Below, piece after piece: positions 51,180-61,400 of a stretch of DNA of 64,000 bases. Source of the stretch: Natronococcus sp. A-GB1 (GTDB taxonomy: Archaea; Halobacteriota; Halobacteria; Halobacteriales; Natrialbaceae). Each line of letters starts with the position of its first letter. Within the stretch, counting starts at the first letter, position 1. The DNA lies in the NCBI RefSeq assembly GCF_029688845.1, contig NZ_JARUKW010000005.1, positions 174,478 to 238,477 of the forward strand. The letters run 5' to 3'. Under the pieces are notes generated by a model. The model did no database searches. It had not been told where the DNA came from and saw only the letters and a program-made list of their open reading frames with translations. The position numbers and the translations under genes were made by a program.

Positions 51180-52397
51180 TTAGGCGAACGTCTTCGAGAC
51201 CTCGTCGGTCTCGTCGGTCTCGGCCTGAACTTTCTCCCAGGCGCCGCGGAAGTCCTCCATCCGGATCTCGGTGCGGTCGTCGCGGATGGCAAACATCCCG
51301 GCCTCGGTGCAGATCGCCTTGACGTCGGCGCCCGACGCTTCTTCGGCCTCGGCGGCCAGCTCCGAGAAGTCGACGTCGTCGGCGACGTTCATGCCGCGAG
51401 TGTGGATTTCGAAGATGATCTCGCGGCCCTCCTGGTTGGGCTTGGGGACCTCGATGAGGCGGTCGAATCGGCCCGGCCGGAGGATCGCGCGATCGAGCAT
51501 GTCGAAGCGGTTGGTCGCGGCGATGATGCGGATCTCGCCGCGGTCCTCGAAGCCGTCCATCTCGCTGAGGAGTTGCATCATCGTCCGCTGGACCTCGGCG
51601 TCACCCGACGTTTTGGACTCCGTGCGTTTGGCGGCGATGGCGTCGATCTCGTCGATGAAGATGACGGCCGGCTCGTGCTCGCGGGCGACCTTGAACAGGT
51701 CCCGCACGAGCTTTGCGCCCTCGCCGATGAACTTGTGTACGAGTTCGGAGCCGGCCATCTTGATGAAGGTGGCGTCGGTCTGGTTGGCGACGGCCTTCGC
51801 GAGCATCGTCTTCCCGGTTCCCGGCGGGCCATAGAGCAGGACGCCGCTCGGCGGCTCAATGCCGACATCGTCGAACATCCCGGGCTTCTCGAGGGGCATC
51901 TCGACGGTTTCACGCACTTCCTGCATCTGCTCCTCGAGGCCGCCGATGTCCTCGTAGCTGACCTCGGGGCTCTCGGTGACCTCCATCACGCGGGCCCGGA
52001 CGTCGGTCTCGTTCGAGAGGGTCTTGACGATCGACAGCGAGTTGTTGACGGCCACGCGGGCGTCGGGTTCGATGTCCTCGCGCATCTCCTCGGTCACTTC
52101 GGTCAGCGCTTCCTGGTTGTTCCCGTGTTGTTTGATAATAACGCCTTCGTCCGTCAGTTCCTGGACCGTGGCGACAAACAGGGGAGACTGCTTGAGCTTC
52201 TTGTTCTCGTGGGTAAGCCGCTCGAGCTTCTGCTGATACTTGTTGTTCTCGGCGTTCGCATCGAGGAGCTTGTCGCGCATCTCCTCGTTTTGCGACTCGA
52301 GAATCTCTAACCGATCCTCGAGTGCCTGGATTTTCTCCTGTTGGGACGCCTCGTCCTCGTCGTAGGGGAGGTCGACGTCGTCCACAGTGTCGCTCAT
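51180..52397 (-). CDS. pan: proteasome-activating nucleotidase
   Basis: A 405-residue AAA ATPase that unfolds substrates for the 20S proteasome. An N-terminal coiled coil (about 16-70) and an OB domain precede the ATPase. Walker A is YGPPGTGKTMLAKAVANQ, Walker B is VIFIDEIDAIAAKR, and the arginine fingers are in AILRPGRFDRLIEVP. The last residues are SKTFA. In most PANs a hydrophobic-Tyr-X tail docks in the proteasome ring; here it reads Thr-Phe-Ala. I use the ATG at 52397. Haloarchaea often have two PANs; which one this is I cannot say. Confidence 0.95.
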   Translation of the reverse strand: MSDTVDDVDLPYDEDEASQQEKIQALEDRLEILESQNEEMRDKLLDANAENNKYQQKLERLTHENKKLKQSPLFVATVQELTDEGVIIKQHGNNQEALTEVTEEMREDIEPDARVAVNNSLSIVKTLSNETDVRARVMEVTESPEVSYEDIGGLEEQMQEVRETVEMPLEKPGMFDDVGIEPPSGVLLYGPPGTGKTMLAKAVANQTDATFIKMAGSELVHKFIGEGAKLVRDLFKVAREHEPAVIFIDEIDAIAAKRTESKTSGDAEVQRTMMQLLSEMDGFEDRGEIRIIAATNRFDMLDRAILRPGRFDRLIEVPKPNQEGREIIFEIHTRGMNVADDVDFSELAAEAEEASGADVKAICTEAGMFAIRDDRTEIRMEDFRGAWEKVQAETDETDEVSKTFA

Positions 52398-52486
52398 CAC
52401 TCGTGAGTTGGGTGTTGGCTCATAAGAGGCTTCGGGTAACTACAGCCCCGCCGGAATATTACCATAGGACATAGAATGAAACAGAA

Positions 52487-52494
52487 AATATTAT
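52487..52494 (+). promoter_or_regulatory. candidate TATA box of the HTH gene at 52523
   Basis: AAATATTA ends 29 bases before the ATG, which fits a leaderless transcript. It stands in a short AT-rich island in the divergent gap with the PAN gene. Confidence 0.5.
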
Positions 52495-52522
52495 CAGGCC
52501 GTATTCGCAATGGGAGTACAGG

Positions 52523-52792
52523 ATGAGTTCTCTAGAGTCGCCACAGCCCGAACCCACGAACCGGGGGTCGTGGGACGACGTCCGCGAGCTCCCGCCGAGT
52601 GCGAAACTTGTCGCGAAAGTTCTCGAGTACAACGACACCATGACCCAACAGCAGATCGCCGAGGAGACGCTCCTGCCGGCGCGGACGGTCCGGTACGCCC
52701 TGAACCGGCTCGACGAGGAGAACGTCGTCGACTCCCGCTTCTCGTTTTCCGACGCGCGCAAGCGTCTGTACAGCCTCGACATCGAATCGTAA
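52523..52792 (+). CDS. small winged-helix protein (MarR/TrmB-like)
   Basis: An 89-residue DNA-binding protein. After a polar start, residues 25-85 form the winged helix: LPPSAKLVAKVLEYNDTMTQ, then QQIAEETLLPARTVRYALNR and FSFSDARKRLYSLDI. Its stop lies 112 bp before mre11. It may regulate pan, itself, or mre11-rad50, but no target can be shown from the sequence. Confidence 0.8.
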   Translation: MSSLESPQPEPTNRGSWDDVRELPPSAKLVAKVLEYNDTMTQQQIAEETLLPARTVRYALNRLDEENVVDSRFSFSDARKRLYSLDIES

Positions 52793-52904
52793 CGGAACCT
52801 CAGACCGATCCCGCGCGAGGGGGTAAGCTTCGTTTTCATTAGCGCGCTCTACTTTCACTCCGGTCGCGGAATCCATTTAGGGCCCCGTAATCAACTCCCG
52901 GTAG

Positions 52905-54362
52905 ATGACGCGGGTGATACACACGGGCGACACCCACATCGGGTACCAGCAGTACAACTCGCCCGAGCGACGACGGGACTTCCTCGAGGCGTTCCGGAGC
53001 GTAGCCGAGGACGCCATCGAGGGCGACGTAGACGCCGTGATCCACGCCGGCGACCTCTTTCACGACCGACGGCCGAACCTGGTCGATCTCCAGGGGACCG
53101 TCGAGATCCTCCGCTCGCTCGAGGACGCGGACGTCCCCTTCCTTGCGGTCGTCGGCAACCACGAGGGAAAACGCGACGCCCAGTGGCTCGATCTGTTCGC
53201 CGACCTCGGGCTCGCGACCCGACTCGGCGCCGACCCCTACGTGCTCGACGATATCGCGTTCTACGGCCTCGACTTCGTGCCCCGCTCCCGACGCGAGGAA
53301 CTCGAGTACGAGTTCGCCCCGATTCCCGACGGGGCGGCACACGCCGCGCTCGTGAGCCACGGCCTGTTCGAGCCGTTCCCTCACGCCGACTGGGACACCG
53401 AACGCCTCCTGGCGGAGTCGACCGTCGAGTTCGACGCCGTCCTGCTCGGTGACAACCACCACCCCGACACCGCCGAACTGCGGGAGACGTGGGTCACCTA
53501 CTGTGGATCGACCGAACGCGCAAGCGCCAGTGAACGCGAGAATCGGGGGTACAACCTCGTCGCGTTCGAGCCCGGCGAGGAGCCGGCGATCCGGCGCCGA
53601 GGGATCGAGTCGACCCGCGAGTTTGTCTTCGTCGACGTCGAACTCGCCGAGAACGAGGGCGTCGACCGGGTCCAGGAGCGGGTCCGCCAGCACGACCTCG
53701 AGGACGCGGTCGTCATCGTCACGATCGAGGGTGAGGGGAAGCCGATCGCGCCCGCGGCCGTCGAGGAACTCGCCGTCGGCCGCGGCGCGCTCGTCGCTCG
53801 CGTAAATGACCGCCGGGAGCTGCCCGACGAGGGCGAGGGAGTCTCGGTCAGCTTCGCCAACCCCGACGACGCGGTCCGTGAGCGGGTTCGCGAACTCGGC
53901 CTCAGCGACGCCGCCCTCGAGATCGACCGCACCGTTCGGGACAACGACCTCGCGGACGCCAACGTCCGCGAACGGGTCGAGCGACGCACGCGGGAGCTGC
54001 TCGAGGACGACCAAACGGCCTTCGAACCCGCACCCGATCGGGAGCCGGGCGACGAGGACGTGTCAACGGTCGCCGATCAACTGACGGACGCGGACGGCTC
54101 GGAGGTAGCCGACGTGCAGGCGAACGATGCGGAGCCGACCGACGCGGCGACGGAAGCAGCCACCGACGAATCCGCAACGGACGACTCGAGCGCGGATTCC
54201 GAACCCGACGTCGCCGCGACGTCCGACGACACTGCCGACGGCGACGGAGCCGAAGGGAACCGACCGTCGGCCGACGAGACCGATGACGCGGAGTCGGGGG
54301 ACCGGACCCAGTCGAAGCCGAGCTCCGACGGCGAGTACGCTTCGCTGGGTGATTTCGAATGA
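52905..54362 (+). CDS. mre11: DNA double-strand break repair nuclease Mre11
   Basis: A 485-residue nuclease. The phosphoesterase motifs are [35 protein letters not shown] and [12 protein letters not shown], then LLGDNHHPD, where many Mre11 proteins have a GHxH form. The cap domain follows. The last 100 residues are an acidic, disordered tail rich in Asp, Ala, Thr and Ser, a common haloarchaeal addition. The stop overlaps rad50 as ATGA. With Rad50 it processes DNA ends. Confidence 0.95.
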   Translation: MTRVIHTGDTHIGYQQYNSPERRRDFLEAFRSVAEDAIEGDVDAVIHAGDLFHDRRPNLVDLQGTVEILRSLEDADVPFLAVVGNHEGKRDAQWLDLFADLGLATRLGADPYVLDDIAFYGLDFVPRSRREELEYEFAPIPDGAAHAALVSHGLFEPFPHADWDTERLLAESTVEFDAVLLGDNHHPDTAELRETWVTYCGSTERASASERENRGYNLVAFEPGEEPAIRRRGIESTREFVFVDVELAENEGVDRVQERVRQHDLEDAVVIVTIEGEGKPIAPAAVEELAVGRGALVARVNDRRELPDEGEGVSVSFANPDDAVRERVRELGLSDAALEIDRTVRDNDLADANVRERVERRTRELLEDDQTAFEPAPDREPGDEDVSTVADQLTDADGSEVADVQANDAEPTDAATEAATDESATDDSSADSEPDVAATSDDTADGDGAEGNRPSADETDDAESGDRTQSKPSSDGEYASLGDFE

Positions 54363-57037
54363 GGGTCGACCGCGTCCGCCTGCGTAACTTCAAGTGTTAC
54401 GGCGAGGCCGAGCTCGGCCTCGAGCGGGGGGTGACGATCGTCCACGGCGTCAACGGCAGCGGGAAGTCGACGCTGCTCGAGGCCGTCTTCTTCGCGCTGT
54501 ACGGCTCGAAGGCGCTGGGCGATCGCACCCTCGACGACGTGATCACGACCGGCGAGGAGGAGTGTGAGGTCGAACTCGAGTTCATCCACGACGGTCGCAG
54601 CTACCGCGTCGAGCGACGGCTCAAGCTGCGGGGTGAGCGCGCGACGACGACCAAGTGTGTTCTCGAGGGGTCGGACGGGACGATCGAAGGGGCCCGAGAC
54701 GTCCGTCACGAGGTGACCGAGCTGCTGCGGATGGACGCCGAGGCGTTCGTCAACTGCGCGTACGTCCGCCAGGGCGAGGTGAACAAGCTGATCCACGCCT
54801 CGCCGGGCGAGCGCCAGGACATGATCGACGACCTCCTGCAGCTGGGCGCGCTCGAGGAGTACCGCGAGCGGGCGAGCGACGCCCGACTCGGCGTCAAGTC
54901 GGTGCTCGACGGCCAGCGCGAGGTGCTCGAGGACCTCCGCGGACAGATCGAGCGCAAAGAAGCTCAGGAGCTCCACGAACAGCTCAACGCCCTCGAGTCG
55001 AGCCACGCCGACGTCGTCTCGAAGATCGAACGCTTCGAGTCCCAGCGCGAGAACGCACGAGAGACCCTCGAGACGGCCGAGAACGTCCTCGAGCGCCACG
55101 AGGAGACCCGCGAGGAGATCGCCGACCTCGAGGAGGGAATCGAGGAACTGCGCTCGAAGATCGCCGAGACCGAACGGAAACGGGAGAACGCCGGTGAGAC
55201 CCTCCGCGAGCGCAGGAGCGAACGCGAGGAGCTCGAAGACGAGCGCGACGGACTGCTCGAGGAGGCCGAACTCGAGACGGGCGACGCCGACGCGGTCGAG
55301 TCCCGGATCGAGGAACTCGAGGCCCGCGACGAGGAGCTCCGGGACGACCTCGAGGACGTCCGCGTCTCGATCACGGAGCGAAACGGCGAGGTAGAGCGGC
55401 TGCGCGAGGAGGCCGACGAGCTCGAGTCCCAGGCCGAGCAGGCCCGCGAGGAGGCCGAGGAGCTCGACGAGCGGATCGAGAACGACCGCGAGGCCATCGC
55501 GGATCGCGAGGAGACGGTCGACGATCTCGACGACGACGTCGAGTCCGCCCGCTCGGCGTTCGACGACGCACCGGTCGCGTTTGGTGAGGCCGAGAACCAC
55601 CTCGAGGAACTGGAGAGCGACCGCGAGGAGCTGGTCTCGACGATCAACGACGTCACCGCCGAGATCCGGTCCGTCGAGAACGCGATCGAGGAGGGCGAGC
55701 GGCTCCGCGAGGCGGGGAAGTGTCCAGAGTGTGGCCAGGACGTCGCAGGCTCGCCCCACGTCGACGTCCTCGAGGAGAAGCGTGAGACGCTCGCGATGCT
55801 CGAGGAACGGCTGTCGGGTCTCGAGGACGACCGCGAGGAGCTCGAGGAGCGGATCGAGCGCGCCGAGTCGCTGGTCGAGGCCGAGCGACGCGTCGACCGC
55901 CTCGAGGAGAACCGCGAGAACGTCGCACAGCTGCTCGAAGAGAAGCGCGAGAGCCTGGAGGACCGACGGGAACAGCGGGATCGACTCCGCGAGGAGGCCG
56001 ACGAGCATGAGCGCGAAGCCGAGACGAAACGCGAGCGGGCGACCGAGCTCGAGAGCGAGGTCGCGGACGCGCGGACCGAACTCGGCGAGATCAACGCAGA
56101 GCGCGGCGAGATCAAGGAGCGCCTGGAGGCGCTTCGTCGGATGAGCGAGATCGAATCCGAGCGCGCCGACCTTGCCCGCGAGATCGAGACGCTGCGGGAG
56201 CGGCGCGCGGACTGGGAGACGATGAACGACGAGCGCCGCGACCAGCTCTCGGCCGACCGCGAACGCAAGCGTGAACTCGAATCCGAGTACGACGACGATC
56301 GGATCGAGACCGCTCGGACGAAGCGGTCCAACGCGGAGCAGTACCTCGAGAGGGTCGACGAGAAGCTTGCGGAACTCGAGTCCGACCGCGACGAGCTACA
56401 GGGGAAGATCGGCGGCGTCGAGGAGAAACTCGAGGAACTCGAGCGGCTCCGGGAACGTCTCGAGACCGTCGAAGACAAACTCGAGCGGCTCGACTCGCTG
56501 TACGACGAGGCCGAGACCCTGCAGACGACCTACGGGGAGTTGCGCGCGGAGCTTCGCCAGCGAAACGTCGAAACCCTCGAACGACTGTTGAACGAGACGT
56601 TCGACTTGGTCTACCAGAACGACTCCTACGCCGCGATCGACCTCGACGGAGAGTACCGACTGACCGTCTACCAGAAAGACGGCGAACCGCTCGAGCCCGA
56701 ACAGCTCTCGGGCGGAGAGCGGGCGCTGTTCAACCTCAGCCTGCGGTGTGCGATCTACCGGCTGCTCGCGGAGGGCGTCGAGGGAACCGCGCCGATGCCG
56801 CCGCTGATTTTGGACGAGCCGACCGTCTTCCTCGACTCGGGACACGTCACGCAGCTGGTCTCGCTCGTCGAGTCGATGCGGGATCTGGGCGTCGAACAGA
56901 TCGTCGTCGTCAGCCACGACGAGGAGCTGATCGGCGCGGCGGACTCGCTAGTCCGCGTCGAGAAGGACGCGACCTCGAACCGGTCCCGGCTCGAGCGCGG
57001 CCGACCGACGGAGGCGGCGCTGCTGCGTTCGGACTGA
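54359..57037 (+). CDS. rad50: DNA double-strand break repair ATPase Rad50
   Basis: An 892-residue SMC-like ATPase. Walker A is [14 protein letters not shown] near the N-terminus. Two long coiled coils surround the zinc hook CPECG (Cys455, Cys458), through which two Rad50 arms join. The C-terminal head has the signature [14 protein letters not shown] and Walker [14 protein letters not shown]. The order mre11-rad50 with a four-base overlap is usual in archaea. Confidence 0.97.
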   Translation: MRVDRVRLRNFKCYGEAELGLERGVTIVHGVNGSGKSTLLEAVFFALYGSKALGDRTLDDVITTGEEECEVELEFIHDGRSYRVERRLKLRGERATTTKCVLEGSDGTIEGARDVRHEVTELLRMDAEAFVNCAYVRQGEVNKLIHASPGERQDMIDDLLQLGALEEYRERASDARLGVKSVLDGQREVLEDLRGQIERKEAQELHEQLNALESSHADVVSKIERFESQRENARETLETAENVLERHEETREEIADLEEGIEELRSKIAETERKRENAGETLRERRSEREELEDERDGLLEEAELETGDADAVESRIEELEARDEELRDDLEDVRVSITERNGEVERLREEADELESQAEQAREEAEELDERIENDREAIADREETVDDLDDDVESARSAFDDAPVAFGEAENHLEELESDREELVSTINDVTAEIRSVENAIEEGERLREAGKCPECGQDVAGSPHVDVLEEKRETLAMLEERLSGLEDDREELEERIERAESLVEAERRVDRLEENRENVAQLLEEKRESLEDRREQRDRLREEADEHEREAETKRERATELESEVADARTELGEINAERGEIKERLEALRRMSEIESERADLAREIETLRERRADWETMNDERRDQLSADRERKRELESEYDDDRIETARTKRSNAEQYLERVDEKLAELESDRDELQGKIGGVEEKLEELERLRERLETVEDKLERLDSLYDEAETLQTTYGELRAELRQRNVETLERLLNETFDLVYQNDSYAAIDLDGEYRLTVYQKDGEPLEPEQLSGGERALFNLSLRCAIYRLLAEGVEGTAPMPPLILDEPTVFLDSGHVTQLVSLVESMRDLGVEQIVVVSHDEELIGAADSLVRVEKDATSNRSRLERGRPTEAALLRSD

Positions 57038-57064
57038 CGGGTTCGAAACGGTGCGGAGAGCCGA

Positions 57065-57556
57065 TCAGGAGTCGGATGGGGTCCCGGACGGATCGTCGTC
57101 AGTCGATCGAGTCGCGGCCGACTCCTCGTCGATGTCCGCACCGATGGCCTCGAGCGCGGCCTCGGCGTCGTCGGTGAGCCGATACCCGCGCTCGCCGGCG
57201 ACGTCGGTTTCGGCGATCAGGTCCGCGGCCGTCAGCACCGTGAGTCGGCCGTGGAGATCGCTCTCGCAGCAGTCGTAGACGCCGATCATCTCGCGAACGC
57301 CAAGCGGACCGCGCTTGCCGAGTTCGACGAGCAGCCCGAGACCGGTCTCGTCGTGGACGGCCGACAGCAGCGTTCGGACGGGTTCCTCGACCGTCCGGGC
57401 GGCAGTCTCGAGGACGGACTCCTCGGCCAGGTGCTCGAGGCGGTCGTTCTGGACGTAACACTCGTTTCCGGTTTCGGGATCACGAACGAGACTCGCGTGC
57501 TCGGAGCGTTTGAGAAGGACGTATCGCTTCCCGGTGTCGTCTTGGACGGATTTCAT
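57065..57556 (-). CDS. haloarchaeal HTH-like protein, unknown function
   Basis: A 163-residue acidic protein that I know only as a haloarchaeal conserved hypothetical. The first 45 residues are beta-rich (GKRYVLLKRSEHASLVRDPE, then NECYVQNDRLEHL), and residues 70-140 look like a winged helix (GPLGVREMIGVYDCCESDLH, then GRLTVLTAADLIAETDV and GYRLTDDAEAAL). It ends in a disordered Asp/Ser tail. Its start overlaps the end of the next gene upstream by four bases, so the two are co-transcribed. Confidence 0.65.
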   Translation of the reverse strand: MKSVQDDTGKRYVLLKRSEHASLVRDPETGNECYVQNDRLEHLAEESVLETAARTVEEPVRTLLSAVHDETGLGLLVELGKRGPLGVREMIGVYDCCESDLHGRLTVLTAADLIAETDVAGERGYRLTDDAEAALEAIGADIDEESAATRSTDDDPSGTPSDS

Positions 57557-58104
57557 GTGCGGTCGGGGTCGTCGGGTGATCGGTGTTTGGACTCCGGCTC
57601 CGAAGTCGTTTCGCCGGGTGTTGACGGTTCGGTATCCGTGTCGGCACCAGTGTCGGTGTTGGCGTCAGTGTCGGTGTCGTCATCCGTTGTCGGCGGATCC
57701 TCGTGGCTCGTCGCTCGGTAGTTTCGGTAGCGGCGGACGGCGAACCCCGAGAGGACGACTCCGCCGGCGACGAGAGCGAAACCGTTCGTCGAGGGACCGT
57801 CGAAGAGCAGAAACAACACGCCGACCGAGAACGCGAGCACGGCCGCGTTGACGACGAGCACGATCGACCAGAACGCCTGTAGCAGGTCGCTCGAGACGTC
57901 GGTTTCGACCGTCGTCTCCGCGTCAGCCGACGCTCCGAACTCCGAGCGTAGGTCCGACCTGAGGTTGGAGCCCGCGTCCTCGGTCGACACTCGAGGGATC
58001 GTCAGCGAGTCGCTGTCGGGGTCGGTGAACTCCTCTTCGGGATCGGTAAACTCCTCCTCGGGGTCCCACTCCTCGGGTTCGTGTTCGGATCGGTCGAACA
58101 CCAC
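57553..58104 (-). CDS. haloarchaeal membrane protein with acidic repeats
   Basis: A 183-residue protein. The N-terminus has a tandem repeat EEFTDPEEEFTDP. Two predicted helices (about 77-99 and 105-124) lie in the middle, and the tail is a low-complexity run of Thr, Asp and Pro. The family has no known function. It overlaps the HTH-like gene downstream (ATGA). Confidence 0.65.
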   Translation of the reverse strand: MVFDRSEHEPEEWDPEEEFTDPEEEFTDPDSDSLTIPRVSTEDAGSNLRSDLRSEFGASADAETTVETDVSSDLLQAFWSIVLVVNAAVLAFSVGVLFLLFDGPSTNGFALVAGGVVLSGFAVRRYRNYRATSHEDPPTTDDDTDTDANTDTGADTDTEPSTPGETTSEPESKHRSPDDPDRT

Positions 58105-58159
58105 ACGGTCAAAGACGGGAAGCGCAAGGAAAAGGATTCGCGTTCACCTGCGGAGAGCG

Positions 58160-58348
58160 TTAGACGAACTCCTCGAGCGTCAGCGTTCTGTTCGCCTCGA
58201 CCCACGCGAGGGGGTTCTCCGCGTCGTAGAACACGACGCCGTCCTCGATCTCGTAGGCCTCGATCGTCGCTGTGCCCTCGGGTTCGCTACTCGGTTCGCC
58301 TCGATCCGCCACCTCGTCTTCGTTGGCACGAATGGACACATCGGTCAC
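58160..58348 (-). CDS. small haloarchaeal protein next to polB
   Basis: A 62-residue acidic protein. The conserved part is TIEAYEIEDGVVFYDAENPL, then AWVEANRTLTLEEFV, a compact beta-alpha unit. It starts 110 bp from polB on the other strand. I recognise it as a haloarchaeal family of unknown function. Confidence 0.65.
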   Translation of the reverse strand: MTDVSIRANEDEVADRGEPSSEPEGTATIEAYEIEDGVVFYDAENPLAWVEANRTLTLEEFV

Positions 58349-58458
58349 CTCAACCCTTGCTATGTGTTACCACATTATATGCTTTGTTCTTCCTTCAGTT
58401 TTGGGTGGTATCGACGGGAATGGTGGGTTTTTAACCGGCGGCGCCAAACGTCGACACA

Positions 58459-61400
58459 ATGACCGAGGCGGGCCAGACCGGACTCGCGGAGTTTTCCCGC
58501 GAGTCTTCCGAACGGCCGGACGAAGAGGCAGCCGCCGTCGCCGGCGACGGGACAGGAGAGAGCACAGCAGTGATCGACGTTCGTGAGGAGACGCTTCCGG
58601 AACCGACGGGAGCGCTCGAACTCGCCGTGATGCAGGTCGACTACACTATCGCCGGCTACGGCGACGACGAACGCCCGATCATGCACGTCTTCGGCCGGAC
58701 GGCCGACGGCGAGCTCGAGCACGTCCAGGTCGTCGGCTTTCGCCCGTACTTCTACGCGCCGACGGAGTCCCTCGAGCGGCCGCCCGAGGAGGCCTACGAC
58801 CGGCTCACCGGCAGCCGCGAGGTCGGCGAGGACGGCGAGCCCTACGAGAGCATCCGCGGCGAGAAGCTGACGAAGATCTTCGGCCAGACGCCGCGGGACG
58901 TCGGCCAGGTCCGCGACGAGTTCGAACACTACGAGGCCGACATCCTCTTTCCGAACCGGTTTCTCATCGACAAGGACGTTCGCAGCGGAATCCGGGTTCC
59001 CGAGCGACGGGCCGACGACGACTCGCTGGTCGTTCCCCACGAGGAGGTCGAGGCGGCCGACGTCGACGCCGAACCCCGGGTCCAGACGTTCGACATCGAA
59101 GTCGACGACCGATCGGGGTTCCCAGAGGACGGCGAGGAGCCGATCATCTGTCTCACGAGCCACGACTCCTACCGAGACGAGTACGTCATGTGGCTCTACG
59201 AGGCGCCGATCGGCGACGGACCGATCCCCGACGCGGTCGAGGAGTACGATCCCATCGAGGGACCGCTCGACCACGAGGTACGGAGCTTCGAGGAGGAAGA
59301 AGCGATGCTCGAGGCCTTTATCGACTACACCCGAGCAACTGACCCCGACGTGTTGACGGGGTGGAACTTTGAGGACTTCGACGCGCCGTACCTGCTGGAT
59401 CGACTCGAGGTGCTCCAGGGCGGCCACGAGTACGACCTCGAGATCGACCGCCTCTCGCGGGTCGACGAGGTCTGGCGCAGCAACTGGGGTGGCCCCGATA
59501 TCAAGGGTCGGGTCGTCTTCGACCTGCTATACGGCTACCAGCGGATGGTCTTCTCCGAACTCGATTCCTACCGGCTCGACGCCGTCGGCGAGTCCGAGCT
59601 TGGGGTCGGCAAGGAACGCTACGCCGGCGACATCGGCGACCTCTGGGAGGGTGATCCCACCCAGCTGCTCGCGTACAACCTCCGAGACGTCGAGATCTGC
59701 GTCGAGCTCGACCGCCAGCAGAGCATTATCCCCTTCTGGGACGAGGTGCGCGCGTTCGTCGGCTGCAAGCTCGAGGACGCCCCTACGCCCGGCGACGCGG
59801 TCGACATGTACGTCCTCCACCAGGCCCACGGGCAGTTCGCGCTACCCTCGAAAGGCCAACAGGAAGGCGGGGAGGAGTACGAGGGAGGGGCCGTCTTCGA
59901 CCCGATTACTGGGGTCAAAGAGAACGTAACTGTTCTAGATTTGAAAAGTCTGTATCCGATGTGCATGACGACGATCAACGCCTCGCCCGAGACGCGGGTG
60001 GATCCCGCCGAGTACGACGGCGAGACCTACACCGCGCCGACCCAACCCGAGCCCATCCACTTTCGCAAGGAGCCCGACGGCGTGATGCGCGAGATGATCA
60101 CGGAGCTGCTCGCCGAGCGCGAGGAAAAGAAGGGGCTTCGGAACGACCACGAGCCCGGCTCACCCGAATACGAGCAGTACGACCGACAGCAAGGAGCTGT
60201 CAAGGTTATTATGAATTCGTTGTACGGAGTGTCGGGTTGGGAACAATTCAGGCTATATGATAAAGAAGCCGCATCTGCAATCACCGCTACTGGGCGCGAG
60301 GTAATCGAATTTACCGAGACTGCTGCAACTGAGTTGAATTATCAAGTTACATACGGTGATAGTGTTACTGGCGATCGGCCAATAGTTGTTCGCGGTCCAG
60401 ACGGGTACGTCCAAACTACACCGATCGAAACGTTGTTCGAACGCGCGACAGCGACGGTCGGATCCTCGGTCCTCATCACCGCTGATGGAGGACCTGTCGG
60501 CTCGGCCCCGATTGGAAAAGAACGGCGTGAACTCGACGGTTGGGACGCGCTATCGCTGTCAAACGAGGGTACAGCCGAGTGGCAACCGATTCAGCAGGTG
60601 ATCCGTCACGAAACTGATGATCCAGTCGTTACGCTACAGCACAAGTTCGGCGAATCAACGACGACTCGTGATCATTCGTTCGTCGTCGAAGAGGGGGGAG
60701 AGTACGTCGAAGCGACACCCGAAGAAGTCGATGAGCCGCTTCGAATCCCGGAGTTACCAGCTGTAGATTCCGTCGAAACCATCGACGTGTACGAGGTACT
60801 AGATGGATATACACGAACATACATGGACGGCCGAAGTGTCGGTCGAGCGAACGCAGCGGAGAAGGTAAAACGCGTTCATGCGGACGACGAGTACGTCTGG
60901 TTCGGCCATCGCCACCATGGTGACCTCGAGTCGGCTATCAAAGTGAAACGACACGTCGATATTCACGCCGAAGAGGGAAGAGCGCTCATCCGCCTCCTAG
61001 CAGCGTACATCACAGAAGGTAGTGCATCGACAGCCGAAACCTCTGAGGCGAAGTTTGGCGCATCGATCGCCGAATCACGTCCCGAGTGGCTCCAGCAGAT
61101 CAAAACGGACTACCATTGCCTTTTCGAGAACGCAACAACGACCGTCATCGCCTCCGATACTCGTGACGAGCGAACGATCGACTCCGAGTCGCTTCGAGAC
61201 GGACCACCGATCTCATACGACGATCGAACACAGAAGCTCCAGATGATGAACGAACTCTCTGCGGTATTCTTCCGTGAGTTCGCCGGCCAGACGTCCCACG
61301 GAAAACGAATTCCGTCGTTCGTCTTTCATCTCCCGGACGATCTTCAGGAACTGTTCTTGGGTGTCCTCGTCGAGGGTGATGGCTCTCGAAAATTCCCCCG

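Noticed and set aside
54077..56008. 643-codon open frame antisense to mre11 and rad50
   Set aside because: Leu/Val-rich shadow of Glu/Arg-rich coiled coil; both real genes are certain.
58015..58075. CRISPR-like or tandem DNA repeat
   Set aside because: It is a short coding repeat (EEFTDP twice) inside the acidic membrane protein. No spaced repeat array exists in the window.
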